The position numbers and the translations under genes were made by a program. DNA of 64,000 nucleotides from Microbacterium sp. cx-55 (GTDB lineage: Bacteria > Actinomycetota > Actinomycetes > Actinomycetales > Microbacteriaceae): contig NZ_CP088261.1 of NCBI RefSeq assembly GCF_021117345.1, positions 1,612,001 through 1,676,000 on the forward strand, in the 5' to 3' direction. Below, piece after piece: positions 1 through 10,180 of the stretch (positions are counted from its first letter, which is position 1; every line of letters begins with the position of its first letter). The notes under the pieces are model-generated. The model searched no databases. It worked only from the letters and a program-made list of their open reading frames with translations, and was not told where the DNA came from.

Positions 1-1269
1 GATCTCCAGGAGCTCCTGCACCGAGCGGTCCTCGGGGCCCCAGTGGAAACTCGACCCGCGCTTCTCGAGCGAGCGCAGCGCCTTCTGCAGGGCGGTCGCG
101 TAGTTGCGGCCGATCGCCATGGCCTCGCCGACGGACTTCATGGTGGTCGTGAGCGTGACGTCGGCGGCCGGGAACTTCTCGAAGTTGAAGCGCGGAACCT
201 TGACGACGACGTAGTCGAGCGTCGGCTCGAAGCTCGCCGGCGTCACCTTGGTGATGTCGTTCGGGATCTCATCGAGGCGATACCCGATCGCGAGCTTGGC
301 GGCGATCTTGGCGATCGGGAACCCGGTCGCCTTCGACGCCAGAGCGGACGAGCGCGAGACGCGCGGGTTCATCTCGATCACGATGATGCGGCCGGTGGCC
401 GGATCGATCGCGAACTGGATGTTGCAGCCACCGGTGTCGACGCCGACGGAGCGGATGATGTCGATGCCGATGTCGCGGAGCTTCTGGTACTCGCGGTCGG
501 TGAGCGTCAGCGCGGGCGCCACCGTGATCGAGTCGCCGGTGTGCACCCCGACCGGGTCGACGTTCTCGATCGAGCAGACGACGACCGTGTTGTCGGCCGT
601 GTCGCGCATGAGTTCGAGCTCGTACTCCTTCCACCCGAGGATCGATTCCTCGAGCAGCACCTCGTTCGTGGGCGAGTCGTGCAGGCCGGCGCCGGCGATG
701 CGGCGGAGGTCGCGCTCGTCGTAGGCGAAGCCCGAGCCGAGGCCGCCCATCGTGAACGAGGGGCGCACGACCAGCGGGTAGCCGAGTTCTTCGGCCGCGG
801 CGAGGCACTCGTCCATCGTGTGGGCGATGCGGCTGGCGGCCACATCCGCGCCGCACTCCAGCACGAGCTCCTTGAAGACCTGGCGGTCCTCGCCCTTCTG
901 GATGGCCTCGACCTTCGCGCCGATGAGCTCGACGTCGTACTTGGCGAGGATGCCCAGCTCGTCGAGCTTGATGGCGGCGTTCAGGGCGGTCTGGCCACCG
1001 AGGGTCGGCAGAATCGCGTCCGGCTTCTCCTTCGCGATGATCGTCTCGAGCACGTCGGGGCTGATCGGCTCGATGTAGGTCGCGTCGGCGAAGTCGGGGT
1101 CGGTCATGATCGTCGCCGGGTTCGGGTTCACGAGGATCACGCGCAGGCCTTCGGCCCGGAGGACCCGGCACGCCTGGGTGCCGGAGTAGTCGAATTCGGC
1201 GGCTTGCCCGATGACGATCGGGCCGGAGCCGATGACCAGGACGGAGCGGATGTCGTCGCGCTTAGGCAT
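1..1269 (-). CDS. carB: Carbamoyl-phosphate synthase large subunit, N-terminal part (cut by window edge)
   Basis: Only the first 423 codons are inside the window; the gene runs off the left edge. The start is ATG at 1269-1267, read as [20 protein letters not shown], the classic CarB N-terminus. It overlaps the carA stop by 8 bases, so translation is probably coupled. The visible part is the first ATP-grasp half: a glycine-rich entry, then [18 protein letters not shown], then [13 protein letters not shown] and the metal/ATP segment [20 protein letters not shown]. With CarA it makes carbamoyl phosphate from glutamine, bicarbonate and 2 ATP for pyrimidine and arginine synthesis in the cytoplasm. 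It is the last visible gene of the pyr operon. Identity is near certain. Confidence 0.97.
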   Translation of the reverse strand, partial: MPKRDDIRSVLVIGSGPIVIGQAAEFDYSGTQACRVLRAEGLRVILVNPNPATIMTDPDFADATYIEPISPDVLETIIAKEKPDAILPTLGGQTALNAAIKLDELGILAKYDVELIGAKVEAIQKGEDRQVFKELVLECGADVAASRIAHTMDECLAAAEELGYPLVVRPSFTMGGLGSGFAYDERDLRRIAGAGLHDSPTNEVLLEESILGWKEYELELMRDTADNTVVVCSIENVDPVGVHTGDSITVAPALTLTDREYQKLRDIGIDIIRSVGVDTGGCNIQFAIDPATGRIIVIEMNPRVSRSSALASKATGFPIAKIAAKLAIGYRLDEIPNDITKVTPASFEPTLDYVVVKVPRFNFEKFPAADVTLTTTMKSVGEAMAIGRNYATALQKALRSLEKRGSSFHWGPEDRSVQELLEI

Positions 1270-2419
1270 TGGCGGCTTTCTTGCTGAGGTCCTCGCGCAC
1301 GAGCTGGGCGAAGCGGTCGAACAGGTAGTTGGCGTCGTGTGGGCCGGCGGCGGCTTCGGGATGGTACTGCACGGAGAACGCGGGGATGTCGAGCGCGCGC
1401 AGGCCCTCGACCACGTTGTCGTTCAGTCCGACGTGGCTCACTTCGACGCGGCCGTAGCCGTGCGGGCTGTCGGAGGTGGTGTCGAGCGGCGCATCGACCG
1501 CGAAGCCGTGGTTGTGCGCCGTGATCTCGACGCGCCCGGTCTCGCGGTCCAGCACGGGCTGGTTGATGCCGCGGTGCCCGAACGGCAGCTTGTACGTGCC
1601 GTAGCCGAGCGCGCGACCGAGCAGCTGGTTGCCGAAGCAGATGCCGAAGAAGGGCAGCCGTTCGTCGAGCACCGCGCGCAGCAGTTCGACGTGATCTTCG
1701 GATGCGGCGGGGTCGCCGGGGCCGTTGGAGTAGAAGACCGCGACCGGGTCGATCGCGCGGATGTCGTCGATCGTGACCGACTGGGGCAGCACGTGCACGT
1801 CGAAGCCGCGGGCCGCGAGGTTCACAATGGTCGCCTGCTTCACCCCGAGATCGAGCACGGCGAGGTTGCCGATGCGCTCCCCCGTCGCCGGGGTGATCTC
1901 GGCGGCGGCGACGGACACGCTGGCCGACAGGTTCTGCCCGGCCATCTCGGGCGCCTCGCGGACGATCCGGAGCTGCTCTTCGGGATCGAGGGCTGCGGCA
2001 TCGCCGGAGAAGATACCGCCGCGCATGCTGCCCGCGGAACGGATGTGGCGGGTGACCGCGCGCGTGTCGATGCCGCTGATGCCGACGATTCCGTCGGCGA
2101 CCAGGGCCTCGTCGAGCGAGCGGTCGGCGCGCCAATTGGAGACGACGCGCGAAGGGTCGCGCACGATGTATCCGGCCACCCAGATGCGTCGGGACTCCAC
2201 GTCTTCTTCGTTGACGCCGGTGTTGCCGATGTGCGGGGCGGTCTGCAGCACGATCTGGCCGGCGTACGACGGATCGGTCAGGGTCTCCTGGTAACCGGTC
2301 ATGCCGGTCGAGAAGACCACTTCACCGAGGGTCGTGCCGGTCGCGCCGTACGCGTTGCCGGGGTAGCGCGAGCCGTCCTCGAGCACGAGGGCGGCGGGGC
2401 TGCTGCGGAAGAGGGTCAT
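1262..2419 (-). CDS. carA: Carbamoyl-phosphate synthase small (glutaminase) subunit
   Basis: 385 residues, normal length for the family. The N-terminal CPSase domain (about 1-150) includes [20 protein letters not shown]. The C-terminal class I glutamine amidotransferase domain has the triad Cys261 (in [10 protein letters not shown]), His353 and Glu355 (YHPEA). The nucleophile elbow reads GICFGNQ where many bacteria have GICLGHQ. It supplies ammonia from glutamine to CarB. It overlaps the upstream gene by ATGA (2416-2419) and carB by 8 bases, so it sits in a continuous operon pyrR-B-C-x-carA-carB. High confidence. Confidence 0.98.
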   Translation of the reverse strand: MTLFRSSPAALVLEDGSRYPGNAYGATGTTLGEVVFSTGMTGYQETLTDPSYAGQIVLQTAPHIGNTGVNEEDVESRRIWVAGYIVRDPSRVVSNWRADRSLDEALVADGIVGISGIDTRAVTRHIRSAGSMRGGIFSGDAAALDPEEQLRIVREAPEMAGQNLSASVSVAAAEITPATGERIGNLAVLDLGVKQATIVNLAARGFDVHVLPQSVTIDDIRAIDPVAVFYSNGPGDPAASEDHVELLRAVLDERLPFFGICFGNQLLGRALGYGTYKLPFGHRGINQPVLDRETGRVEITAHNHGFAVDAPLDTTSDSPHGYGRVEVSHVGLNDNVVEGLRALDIPAFSVQYHPEAAAGPHDANYLFDRFAQLVREDLSKKAANA

Positions 2420-2928
2420 GCGTCGGTTCCTGTCGGTGTGGGGGAAGTCAGAAGCGCGGTGATCGCGTCGGCGGCCGCGCGGGCCGATGCGCCCTGCGGG
2501 CGGAAGTACGAATCGACCACGGTGCCGTCGTCGAGTCGCCAGCTGAGCCTGGTCAGACCGTCTCGTTCGACGACCCGGTCGATCGCGACCGTCGCCTGCT
2601 CGGTCGCGGTGAGGCGTTCGCGGGAGAGGAAGATCGGGTCCTGACCGCGCAGATGCAGCACGACGCCGTCATCCGTCACGGTCAGGTCCGCGCGCGCGCG
2701 GAACCCGAGCCCGCGGACGGCGAGGCGCTCGAGCGCCACCCCGTGCGCCGTGGTGGCGACGTAGAGACCGGGGAACTCGGCGCGCACGAGAGAACCGGCG
2801 GGCACCGCCTCGCTCGGCGCGGCGAGACCTCGATCGCGTCGCGTTCGTCGTCGCCAGCCGAGGCCCATCAGCCCGATCAAGACGATCGCGACCGCGAGCA
2901 TGACCAGCAGGGCTCCCTCGCGGCTCAC
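2416..2928 (-). CDS. PH-like-domain membrane protein in the pyr operon (function unknown)
   Basis: 170 residues from GTG 2928-2926, which overlaps the pyrC stop (GTGA). The same frame is open far upstream, but that part is only the shadow of pyrC. Residues about 7-25 form one hydrophobic segment ([19 protein letters not shown]) followed by arginines, so it is probably an N-in membrane anchor. The remaining 140 residues are soluble, beta-rich and PH-like ([31 protein letters not shown]). A protein of this type between pyrC and carA is common in actinobacterial pyr operons; no reaction is known to me. Context suggests co-expression with pyrimidine synthesis, nothing more. Confidence 0.85.
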   Translation of the reverse strand: MSREGALLVMLAVAIVLIGLMGLGWRRRTRRDRGLAAPSEAVPAGSLVRAEFPGLYVATTAHGVALERLAVRGLGFRARADLTVTDDGVVLHLRGQDPIFLSRERLTATEQATVAIDRVVERDGLTRLSWRLDDGTVVDSYFRPQGASARAAADAITALLTSPTPTGTDA

Positions 2929-4235
2929 GGGGCGACCTCCTCGGGAGAGACCAGCGCGCCGTCGCGCAGCGTGACCCGCCCCGCGTGGAACGTCCATCGC
3001 GTGCTGCCGGGAAGCTCGCGCCCGAGGTAGGGCGAGTTGACGCTCAGACCGTGCAGGTCGTCGGTGCCGAAGACCCCGCCGCCGCGCGGATCGTGCAGCG
3101 TGAGGTGGGCCGGCTCCCCCGCGGTCAGCGGGCGCCCGTGACCGCCGAGGCGGCCGATCGCGGCGGGGGTGCGGCTCATCACACGGGCAACATCCGCCCA
3201 GTCGAGCATTCCGGTGTCGACCACGGCGTGCTGCACGACCCGGAGGGCGCTCTCGAGTCCGACCATCCCGTTGGCGGCGGCGTGCCACTCGCAGGCCTTC
3301 GCCTCGTGCGGATGCGGGGCGTGATCGGTCGCGACGATGTCGATCGTGCCGTCGGCCAGGCCCTCGCGCACCGCGCGAACGTCCTCGTCGCGGCGAAGCG
3401 GCGGGTTCACCTTGAAGCGCGCGTCGTACCCGCGCACCAGCTCGTCGGTCAGCAGCAGGTGGTGCGGGGTGACCTCCGCCGTCACGGCGATCCCCCGCTT
3501 CTTGGCCCAGCGGATGATGTCGACCGACCCGGCCGTCGACAGATGGCAGACGTGCAGCCGCGATCCGACGTGCTCCGCGAGGAGCACGTCGCGCGCGATG
3601 ATCGCTTCTTCGGCGACCGCGGGCCAACCCGCGAGGCCGAGTTCCGCCGAGACACTTCCCTCGTTCATCTGGGCGCCCTCGGTGAGCCGCGGGTCCTGCG
3701 CGTGCTGCGCCACGACACCGTCGAACGCCTTCACGTACTCGAGTGCACGGCGCATGATCAGCGGGTCCCAGACGCAGAACCCGTCGTCGCTGAAGACCCT
3801 GACCTGGGCCCGCGAATGCGCCATCGCGCCGAGTTCGGCGAGTCGCTCGCCCTTCTGCCCGACGGTGACGGCGCCGATCGGCTGCACGGTGACGTAGCCG
3901 GCGGCTTCGCCGAGCGCGAGTTCTTGCTCGACGACACCGGCGGTGTCGGCCACCGGTGACGTGTTCGGCATCGCGAAGAGCGCCGTGAAACCGCCGGCGG
4001 CTCCGGCACGCGAGCCGGTGAGGATCGTCTCGGACGCTTCGTAACCCGGCTCCCGCAGATGCGTGTGCAGGTCGACGAGCCCGGGGAGGGCCACGAGGCC
4101 GTCCGCATCGATGACGGTGGCACCGGAGCGGCTCAGGCCGCTGCCGACCTCGGCGATCCGCGCATCCTCGATGAGGATGTCGGCCGGGTCGCCGCCGTCG
4201 ATCCGTGCGCCGCGGATGAGGAAGGTCTCGCTCAT
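2925..4235 (-). CDS. pyrC: Dihydroorotase
   Basis: 436 residues. Amidohydrolase-fold enzyme that cyclises N-carbamoyl-aspartate to dihydroorotate. The metal-binding signature [10 protein letters not shown] has His57 and His59. Later come VCHLSTAGS and the catalytic Asp motif [12 protein letters not shown]. This is the class I (multifunctional-type) dihydroorotase usual in Gram-positives. The start ATG at 4235 overlaps the pyrB stop, and the stop overlaps the GTG of the next gene, so expression is coupled on both sides. High confidence. Confidence 0.98.
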   Translation of the reverse strand: MSETFLIRGARIDGGDPADILIEDARIAEVGSGLSRSGATVIDADGLVALPGLVDLHTHLREPGYEASETILTGSRAGAAGGFTALFAMPNTSPVADTAGVVEQELALGEAAGYVTVQPIGAVTVGQKGERLAELGAMAHSRAQVRVFSDDGFCVWDPLIMRRALEYVKAFDGVVAQHAQDPRLTEGAQMNEGSVSAELGLAGWPAVAEEAIIARDVLLAEHVGSRLHVCHLSTAGSVDIIRWAKKRGIAVTAEVTPHHLLLTDELVRGYDARFKVNPPLRRDEDVRAVREGLADGTIDIVATDHAPHPHEAKACEWHAAANGMVGLESALRVVQHAVVDTGMLDWADVARVMSRTPAAIGRLGGHGRPLTAGEPAHLTLHDPRGGGVFGTDDLHGLSVNSPYLGRELPGSTRWTFHAGRVTLRDGALVSPEEVAP

Positions 4236-5200
4236 CGTGCGTCCTCCTTCTCAGCATCCGCGCGTTCGCCGGAGAGCAGCAGGTAGAGAGCCGCCATCCG
4301 CACGGACACGCCGTTGGTCACCTGCTCGAGCACCGTCGACCGCGGAGAATCCGCCGCAGCCGCAGATATCTCGAGGCCTCGGTTCATGGGTCCGGGGTGC
4401 ATCACAATGCTATCGCCCGGCAACGCCGACAATCGCGCCGCGTCCAGCCCCCAGGACCGCGCGTACTCCCGCTCGGTCGGGAAGTAGGCGGCGTTCATCC
4501 GCTCCAGCTGGATGCGGAGCATCATGAGCGCGTCGGGACCCGCGGCGATCGCGGCGTCCAGGTCGTAGCCGATCGTGGCGGGCCACGCCGAGACGTCCTG
4601 CGGGATGAGGGTCGGGGGCCCGACCAGCGTGACCTTCGCACCCAGGGTGTGCAGCAGCCAGACGTTCGAGCGCGCCACGCGCGAATGCAGGATGTCGCCC
4701 ACGATCGTGACCGAGAGTCCCGCCAGGTCGCGACCGCGGCTGTCGTCGCCGTAGGTGCGCTTGCGGATGGTGAACGCGTCGAGCAGGGCTTGCGTCGGGT
4801 GCTCGTGGGTACCGTCGCCCGCATTCACGACGCCGGCGGTGATCCAGCCGCTCGTCGCGAGGGTCCGGGGTGCACCGGATGCGCCGTGCCGGATGACGAC
4901 CGCATCCGCTCCCATCGCCTGCAGCGTCTGCGCCGTGTCCTGCAGCGACTCGCCCTTGGAGACGCTCGAGCCCTTCGCGGAGAAGTTGATGACGTCGGCG
5001 GAGAGGCGTTTCGCGGCGGCCTCGAAGGAGATGCGTGTGCGGGTGGAATCTTCGAAGAAGAGGTTCACCACGGTCTTGCCGCGCAGCGTCGGCAGCTTCT
5101 TCACCTCGCGGCGCTGCGTGTCGGCCATGTCTTCGGCGACGTCGAGGATGCGCAACGCGTCGGTGCGCGTGAGTGAGCGGGTGTCGAGAAGGTGCCTCAT
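4232..5200 (-). CDS. pyrB: Aspartate carbamoyltransferase catalytic subunit
   Basis: 322 residues. Condenses carbamoyl phosphate with aspartate, the committed pyrimidine step. The carbamoyl-phosphate loop [12 protein letters not shown] lies at 49-60, the substrate motif [12 protein letters not shown] in the middle, and [12 protein letters not shown] near the C-terminus. No pyrI regulatory subunit is nearby, as expected where PyrR does the regulation. It overlaps pyrR and pyrC by 4 bases each. High confidence. Confidence 0.98.
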   Translation of the reverse strand: MRHLLDTRSLTRTDALRILDVAEDMADTQRREVKKLPTLRGKTVVNLFFEDSTRTRISFEAAAKRLSADVINFSAKGSSVSKGESLQDTAQTLQAMGADAVVIRHGASGAPRTLATSGWITAGVVNAGDGTHEHPTQALLDAFTIRKRTYGDDSRGRDLAGLSVTIVGDILHSRVARSNVWLLHTLGAKVTLVGPPTLIPQDVSAWPATIGYDLDAAIAAGPDALMMLRIQLERMNAAYFPTEREYARSWGLDAARLSALPGDSIVMHPGPMNRGLEISAAAADSPRSTVLEQVTNGVSVRMAALYLLLSGERADAEKEDAR

Positions 5201-5727
5201 GACTCGATCGTCACCTCTTCGATGCCGTCCACCTCGGCGAGGCGCACGTTCACCCGCTCGGTGCGCGAACTCGGCAGGTTCTTGCCGACGAAGTCGGGAC
5301 GGATCGGCAACTGGCGGTGCCCGCGATCGATCAGAGCGGCCAGCCGCACGGCCGCCGGGCGGCCGATGTCCTGCAGCGCATCGAGCGCGGCGCGGATGCT
5401 GCGACCGGAGAACAGCACGTCGTCGACGAGCACGACCGTGCGTCCGTCGATTCCGGACGCCGGAATCTCGGTGCGGTGCGGGGTGCGGGTGGGATTCTTC
5501 GCGAGATCGTCGCGGTACATCGTGACGTCGAGCGCCCCGACCGGAACGGGGGTGTTCGCGAACTCGGAGACGAGAGCGCCGATGCGGTTCGCGAGCGGAA
5601 CGCCGCGCGTGGGGATCCCGAGAATCACCAGACCTTCCGCCCCGCGGTTGGACTCGAGGATCTCGTGTGAGATCCGAGTGAGCGCTCGGGCGATGTCGGC
5701 CTCATGCAGCACGGTTCTCGTGCTCAT
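5197..5727 (-). CDS. pyrR: PyrR bifunctional pyrimidine operon attenuator / uracil phosphoribosyltransferase
   Basis: 176 residues. Type I PRTase fold with the PRPP-binding loop [13 protein letters not shown] at 98-110 and the flexible-loop region around [12 protein letters not shown] (71-82). In other bacteria PyrR binds the pyr mRNA leader in response to UMP and also makes UMP from uracil. It is first in the operon here. No clear PyrR anti-antiterminator was recognised in the short upstream leader, so whether attenuation or translational repression is used cannot be told from the sequence. Confidence 0.96.
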   Translation of the reverse strand: MSTRTVLHEADIARALTRISHEILESNRGAEGLVILGIPTRGVPLANRIGALVSEFANTPVPVGALDVTMYRDDLAKNPTRTPHRTEIPASGIDGRTVVLVDDVLFSGRSIRAALDALQDIGRPAAVRLAALIDRGHRQLPIRPDFVGKNLPSSRTERVNVRLAEVDGIEEVTIES

Positions 5728-5851
5728 CCGCCGCTCCCTTCTCCGCCTCTCGGACGGTGTTAAAGGTTGCTGTGGTTCTCCTACACCCTATCAATACCGG
5801 GCGCCCGACGAGCCCGGAACGCGGCCCCGCTGTTAGGCTCGAAAGACTGCC
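5728..5851. promoter_or_regulatory. Divergent promoter region between pyrR and the mevalonate operon
   Basis: 124 bp between two divergent operons. On the plus strand TAGGCT (5834-5839) is a plausible -10 box only 12 bases before the ATG of mevalonate kinase, implying a very short leader and no Shine-Dalgarno sequence. On the minus strand TAGGGT (5790-5785) could be the pyr -10. No convincing -35 box or operator palindrome was seen. Assignments are tentative. Confidence 0.35.
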
Positions 5852-7003
5852 ATGACCGAACGAACCGACCTCCGTGGCGCTGCTGCGTCCGACCCGCACC
5901 GTCCCCTTCCGAACGACGACGCGGTCCGCGGCGATGGTGCGGATGCGTCCGTCGTGATGGGTGCCGGCGCGGCTTCGGCGACGGCGAAGGTCATCCTGTT
6001 CGGCGAGCACGCCGTCGTATACGGGTACCCGGCGATCGCCGTCCCGGTGGCAGCCCTGACGGTGCGCGCCGATGTGCGTCCGGCGCTCGGCGGCAGCACG
6101 ATCGACAGCGCACTGTTCTCGGGCCCGCTCGCGGACGCTCCCGCGCGCCTGCGCCCCACGGCCGTTGCCGCAGAGGCTGCCCTCACCGCGCTCGGCGCAG
6201 CGCACACGCCCGTCGCCGTCCGCATCCGGAGCGACATCCCCGCCGAACGCGGTGTCGGTTCCAGCGCGGCGGTCGCCGCTGCCGTGGTCGGGGCCGTCGC
6301 CGACGCGTTGCAGGTCACCCTGGATGCGGACCGTCATCACGAGCTCGTCCAGATCGCCGAGCGTGCGGCCCACGGAACGCCGAGCGGCCTCGACGCGCGC
6401 GCGGTGCGCGCGGCGGGGCCCATCTGGTTCCGTTCCGGCGACGTCGAGCCCCTGACGGTCGCCGTACCTCTCGTGTTCGTGATCGCCGACACCGGTGTCC
6501 GCGGCCGGACGGGTGAGGCGGTTGCGGCCGTTCGCGCGCTGCGTGAAGAGTTCCCGGTGCACACCGATGAGGTGATCGCGGCTCTCGGTGACCTCGCGGT
6601 CTCTGCCCGCGACGATCTGGCCAGCGGAGACGCTGAGTCGCTGGGGCGCCGCATGACCCGCGCGCACGCCCTGCTCGGCGAGCTCGGTGCCGGCGACGCG
6701 GCGTTGGATCGCCTGGCAAAGGCAGCGCTGGCTGCCGGAGCGCTCGGCGCGAAGCTCACCGGCGGCGGACGGGGCGGGTGTCTGCTCGCTCTCGCGCGCA
6801 GCGCGGCGCACGCAGAAGACCTCGAGACGGCCCTTCGTGCGGCCGGGGCCACCGACGTGTGGGCGACGACCGTGCCCGCCACCGGCGCTCAGGCGTCGGA
6901 CGCTCCGGCCGCTCCGGCGGAGTCGGTGCCCGTTCGGCCCGTATCCCGCACACGGACGCCGGTCGGATCCGAACAGATCACGAATGTGGAGCAGACCCGA
7001 TGA
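5852..7003 (+). CDS. mvk: Mevalonate kinase
   Basis: 383 residues, GHMP kinase family. Phosphorylates mevalonate at the 5-hydroxyl. ATAKVILFGEHAVVYGYP (43-60) is the substrate-binding N-terminal motif, PAERGVGSSAAVAAA (130-144) the ATP-binding glycine/serine loop, and GAKLTGGGRGGCLLAL the third GHMP motif. The chosen ATG leaves about 40 residues before the domain; an internal ATG at residue 36 would give a more typical length, so the start is not certain. First gene of a six-gene operon; its stop overlaps the next start (ATGA). Confidence 0.95.
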   Translation: MTERTDLRGAAASDPHRPLPNDDAVRGDGADASVVMGAGAASATAKVILFGEHAVVYGYPAIAVPVAALTVRADVRPALGGSTIDSALFSGPLADAPARLRPTAVAAEAALTALGAAHTPVAVRIRSDIPAERGVGSSAAVAAAVVGAVADALQVTLDADRHHELVQIAERAAHGTPSGLDARAVRAAGPIWFRSGDVEPLTVAVPLVFVIADTGVRGRTGEAVAAVRALREEFPVHTDEVIAALGDLAVSARDDLASGDAESLGRRMTRAHALLGELGAGDAALDRLAKAALAAGALGAKLTGGGRGGCLLALARSAAHAEDLETALRAAGATDVWATTVPATGAQASDAPAAPAESVPVRPVSRTRTPVGSEQITNVEQTR

Positions 7004-7968
7004 CCCGTGCGACCGCGCGCGCCCACCCGAACATCGCGCTCGTGAAGTACTGGGGCAAGCGTGACGCCGCCCTGAATCTCCCGGCGACCGGCAGCATGTC
7101 GATGACCCTCGACGTCTTCCCCACCACGACGACCGTGACGGTCGAGCCCGGCCGGGACCGCGACGAACTCGTCCTCGGCGGCGTCGTGCAGCAGGGGGTG
7201 CCGCGGGAGCGCGTGGAACGATTCCTCGACCTCGTGCGCACCGCATCCGGATCCTCCGCGCGCGCCCGCGTCGAGACGGAGAACACGGTTCCCTCCGCCG
7301 CGGGACTCGCGTCGTCCGCCTCGGGGTTCGCCGCTCTCGCCGGTGCCGCCGCCGCGGCGTACGGACTGGATCTCGACGAGCGCGCGCTCTCCCGGCTCGC
7401 CCGTCAGGGCTCCGGATCCGCATCCCGATCGATCATCTCCGGCTTCGCGGTGTGGCACGCCGGCGACGACGATGCGTCCTCGTTCGCTGAGGCCGTGCCG
7501 GCACCCGAACTCGCCATGGTGGTCGCCATGGTCGACCGGCGCGAGAAGTCCGTTTCGAGCCGCGAGGCCATGCGACGGACGGTCGACACCTCGCCGTTCT
7601 ACCCCGCCTGGATCACGTCGACGGCCCGCAGCCTCGAGGACGCCCTGGCGGCCGCGGCCGCGGGCGACGTCGAGCGTCTCGGTGGCATCACCGAGACCAA
7701 CGCGCTGCGCATGCACGCGCTCATCCAGTCGTGCGATCCGCCCATCCGGTACCTCTCCCCGGTGAGCGTTGAGATCTTCGACCGCGTGGTCGCGCTCCGC
7801 GCGGAGGGCGTCGCCGCGTTCGCGACGGCCGATGCCGGGCCGAACGTGGTCGTGATCTGTCGCCCGGCGGATGCGGCGACGGTCGCCGCAGCGATCGACG
7901 ACCTGGCCGACACGGTCACCTCTCTGCCGGGACCGGGAATGCAGGTCCTCGACCGGGTGCCCGCATGA
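7000..7968 (+). CDS. mvaD: Diphosphomevalonate decarboxylase
   Basis: 322 residues. The start is ATG 7000-7002, overlapping the kinase stop; the frame stays open upstream but the protein begins naturally as MTRATARAHPNIALVKYWGK. NIALVKYWGKRD (11-22) and the ATP loop PSAAGLASSASGFAAL are diagnostic of this GHMP-family enzyme, and a lysine and serines of the active site are present. It converts mevalonate diphosphate to isopentenyl diphosphate with ATP. The stop overlaps the phosphomevalonate kinase start by 4 bases. Confidence 0.96.
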   Translation: MTRATARAHPNIALVKYWGKRDAALNLPATGSMSMTLDVFPTTTTVTVEPGRDRDELVLGGVVQQGVPRERVERFLDLVRTASGSSARARVETENTVPSAAGLASSASGFAALAGAAAAAYGLDLDERALSRLARQGSGSASRSIISGFAVWHAGDDDASSFAEAVPAPELAMVVAMVDRREKSVSSREAMRRTVDTSPFYPAWITSTARSLEDALAAAAAGDVERLGGITETNALRMHALIQSCDPPIRYLSPVSVEIFDRVVALRAEGVAAFATADAGPNVVVICRPADAATVAAAIDDLADTVTSLPGPGMQVLDRVPA

Positions 7969-9083
7969 ACCGCGGCGCGGCGGCGCGCGCGGAGACGATT
8001 ACGGTGCGCGCACCGGGCAAGCTCTTCATCGCCGGCGAGTACGCGGTCGTCTCCCCCGGCGAGCCGTCCGTGCTCGTCGCGGTCGATCGCTACCTCACGG
8101 TCGGCCTGACCGAGAGCGTCGGCGCCGGCAGCATCCATTCCCCCGAGTACGGGCGGATGCCGGTGGTCTGGACGCGCAGCGAAGGCGGGCTCACGGTCGA
8201 CCGCGAACACCACCCCTACGACTACGTCTTCGAGGCGATCACGGTCGCCGAGCGCCTGCGGGCCGAACGCGGGCTCGCGCCGCGCTTCTTCGACCTGCGG
8301 ATCGACAGCGGACTCGACGACGTATCGGGTCGGAAGTTCGGTCTCGGTTCGTCGGCAGCCGTGACGGTCGCCACGGTCCGCGCGATCGACCGGTTCTACG
8401 GTTTCGATCTATCGCCCACGGAGCTCTTCCAGATCGCGCTTCTCGCGACGATCCAGGTCGCCCCGACCGCGTCGGGCGGCGACCTCGCGGCGAGCACGTT
8501 CGGCGGATGGATCGGGTACCGCGCCCCCGATCGTGAACTGCTCCGCCAGCGCACCGCCGCGGGTTCGATCGACGCGCTCCTCCGCGACACTGCGGCGTGG
8601 GAGGGCCTCGAGATCCGTCGACTATCGGCGCCGCGCGACCTCTCGTTCCTCGTCGGATGGACGGGCGCGCCGGCGTCGACCGAGCGACTCGTGGACGCCG
8701 TCGGACGGCGGAGCCGGGCCGGCAGCATCGATCACACCGCGTTCCTCGAGGATTCACGTCGATGCGTGAACGGGCTGTGGACGTCGCTCGAGACCGGCGA
8801 CGATTCCGCCACGCTCGGGGCGGTGAACGCCGCGCGCCACATCCTGCAGGGACTCGGCGCGCAGTCCGGTGTATCGATCGAGACGCCCGCTCTCCGCGCG
8901 CTCTGCGAGGTCGCCGAATCGATCGGCGCGGCGGCGAAGCCGTCCGGCGCCGGGGGCGGCGATTGCGGCATCGTGCTCGCGCCGGCGGGGGCGGACGTCG
9001 CCGGCATGCTGCGCGCCTGGGAGGCGCACGACATCCGTCACCTCACGGTGTCGGTGCACGCGCCCGAGGCGGAACCGGCGTGA
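7965..9083 (+). CDS. Phosphomevalonate kinase
   Basis: 372 residues, GHMP kinase. APGKLFIAGEYAVVSPGEPS (16-35) is the hallmark of bacterial phosphomevalonate kinases. KFGLGSSAAVTVATV is the nucleotide loop and KPSGAGGGDCGIVLA the third motif. It phosphorylates 5-phosphomevalonate to the diphosphate, the substrate of the preceding gene. The ATG overlaps the mvaD stop and the stop overlaps the GTG start of the isomerase gene (GTGA). Confidence 0.95.
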   Translation: MNRGAAARAETITVRAPGKLFIAGEYAVVSPGEPSVLVAVDRYLTVGLTESVGAGSIHSPEYGRMPVVWTRSEGGLTVDREHHPYDYVFEAITVAERLRAERGLAPRFFDLRIDSGLDDVSGRKFGLGSSAAVTVATVRAIDRFYGFDLSPTELFQIALLATIQVAPTASGGDLAASTFGGWIGYRAPDRELLRQRTAAGSIDALLRDTAAWEGLEIRRLSAPRDLSFLVGWTGAPASTERLVDAVGRRSRAGSIDHTAFLEDSRRCVNGLWTSLETGDDSATLGAVNAARHILQGLGAQSGVSIETPALRALCEVAESIGAAAKPSGAGGGDCGIVLAPAGADVAGMLRAWEAHDIRHLTVSVHAPEAEPA

Positions 9084-10180
9084 GCGCGCCGGGGCCCGCG
9101 GGGCGGAAGGACGACCACGTCCGGCTGGCGGCGGATCAGCAGGCAGAGGGTCGGCGCGGCAACGATTTCGACGACATCACGTTCCTGCACCACGCCCTCG
9201 ACGGGATCGACGCCGACACGGTGGACACGTCCGTCGAGGTGGCCGGCACGACGTGGGCGCTCCCCTTCCATATCAACGCGATGACGGGTGGCAGCGCCGC
9301 GACCGGCCGCATCAACCGTGATCTGGCGATCGCCGCGCGCGAGACCGGCGTGGCCATCGCCTCCGGCTCCCTGAGTGCCGGGCTCGACGACCCCGCGCTC
9401 CTGTCGACCTTCCGCGTGCTTCGCGACGAGAACCCCGACGGCGTCGTCTGGGCGAACATCGGCGTCGAGCGGCGACCGGATGATGCGCGTCGCGCGGTGG
9501 ACGCCCTCGCGGCCGATGCGCTGCAGGTGCACCTCAACAGCATCCAGGAGACTGTGATGCCGGAGGGCAGCCGGCATTTCTCCGGGTGGCTGCGCTCGCT
9601 CGAAGCGCTCCGCGATGCCGTCGAGGTGCCGATCGTCGTCAAAGAGGTCGGATTCGGCCTCAGTACCCGCACCCTCTCTCGTCTCACCGACCTGGGGATC
9701 CGTTACGCGGACGTCTCGGGCCGTGGCGGTACGGATTTCGTGCGCATCGAGAACTCCCGCCGCGCGGGGGCCGATTACGAGTATCTGACCGGATGGGGGC
9801 AGTCGGCCGTCGCGTCGCTCCTGGACGCCCCCGCATCCGCCCCTGTGCTGCTCGCCTCAGGCGGCGTGCGCAGTCCGCTCGACGTCGTGCGTGCGCTCGC
9901 GTTGGGCGCCCGGGCTGTGGGGGTGTCGGGCACTTTCCTCGCCCCGGTGCTGGAGGGCGGCGCGGACGCTCTCATCGCGCGGATCACGCAGTGGTCGGCG
10001 CACACCCGGGCACTGCTCGCCGTGCTCGGCGCCGCAACGCCCGCCGACCTCGTCCATTCGGACCTCATCATCGACGGCTCGGTCGCGCGCTTCTGCGCCG
10101 CTCGGGGCATCGACATCACCGCGTGGGCGCGTCGTTCGGATGCCGCCCCGTCCACCGAGAGGAGCCGGCATGACCGGTGA
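9080..10180 (+). CDS. fni: Type 2 isopentenyl-diphosphate delta-isomerase (FMN-dependent)
   Basis: 366 residues from GTG 9080, overlapping the previous stop. RKDDHV (9-14) and INAMTGGS (65-72) are the signature of Fni/Idi-2, a TIM barrel using reduced FMN and Mg2+. Later come VKEVGFGLS, the phosphate motif SGRGGTDFVRIEN and the glycine-rich ASGGVRSPLDVVRALALGA. It interconverts IPP and DMAPP. It overlaps the HMG-CoA reductase gene by 11 bases. Order and content match the mevalonate cluster known from Streptomyces sp. CL190. Confidence 0.97.
   Translation: MSAPGPAGRKDDHVRLAADQQAEGRRGNDFDDITFLHHALDGIDADTVDTSVEVAGTTWALPFHINAMTGGSAATGRINRDLAIAARETGVAIASGSLSAGLDDPALLSTFRVLRDENPDGVVWANIGVERRPDDARRAVDALAADALQVHLNSIQETVMPEGSRHFSGWLRSLEALRDAVEVPIVVKEVGFGLSTRTLSRLTDLGIRYADVSGRGGTDFVRIENSRRAGADYEYLTGWGQSAVASLLDAPASAPVLLASGGVRSPLDVVRALALGARAVGVSGTFLAPVLEGGADALIARITQWSAHTRALLAVLGAATPADLVHSDLIIDGSVARFCAARGIDITAWARRSDAAPSTERSRHDR

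Noticed and set aside
43..1287. 414-codon open frame on the plus strand
   Set aside because: It is antisense to carB, rich in Arg/Asp/Gly as GC-rich shadows are, and has no family motif. The same applies to most long frames opposite real genes here.
2416..4257. 613-codon frame spanning pyrC and the next gene
   Set aside because: The first part is a frame shadow of pyrC; only the PH-like membrane protein from 2928 down is supported.
5728..5851. PyrR attenuator structure in the pyr leader
   Set aside because: No convincing anti-antiterminator or terminator hairpin could be drawn in the short leader.
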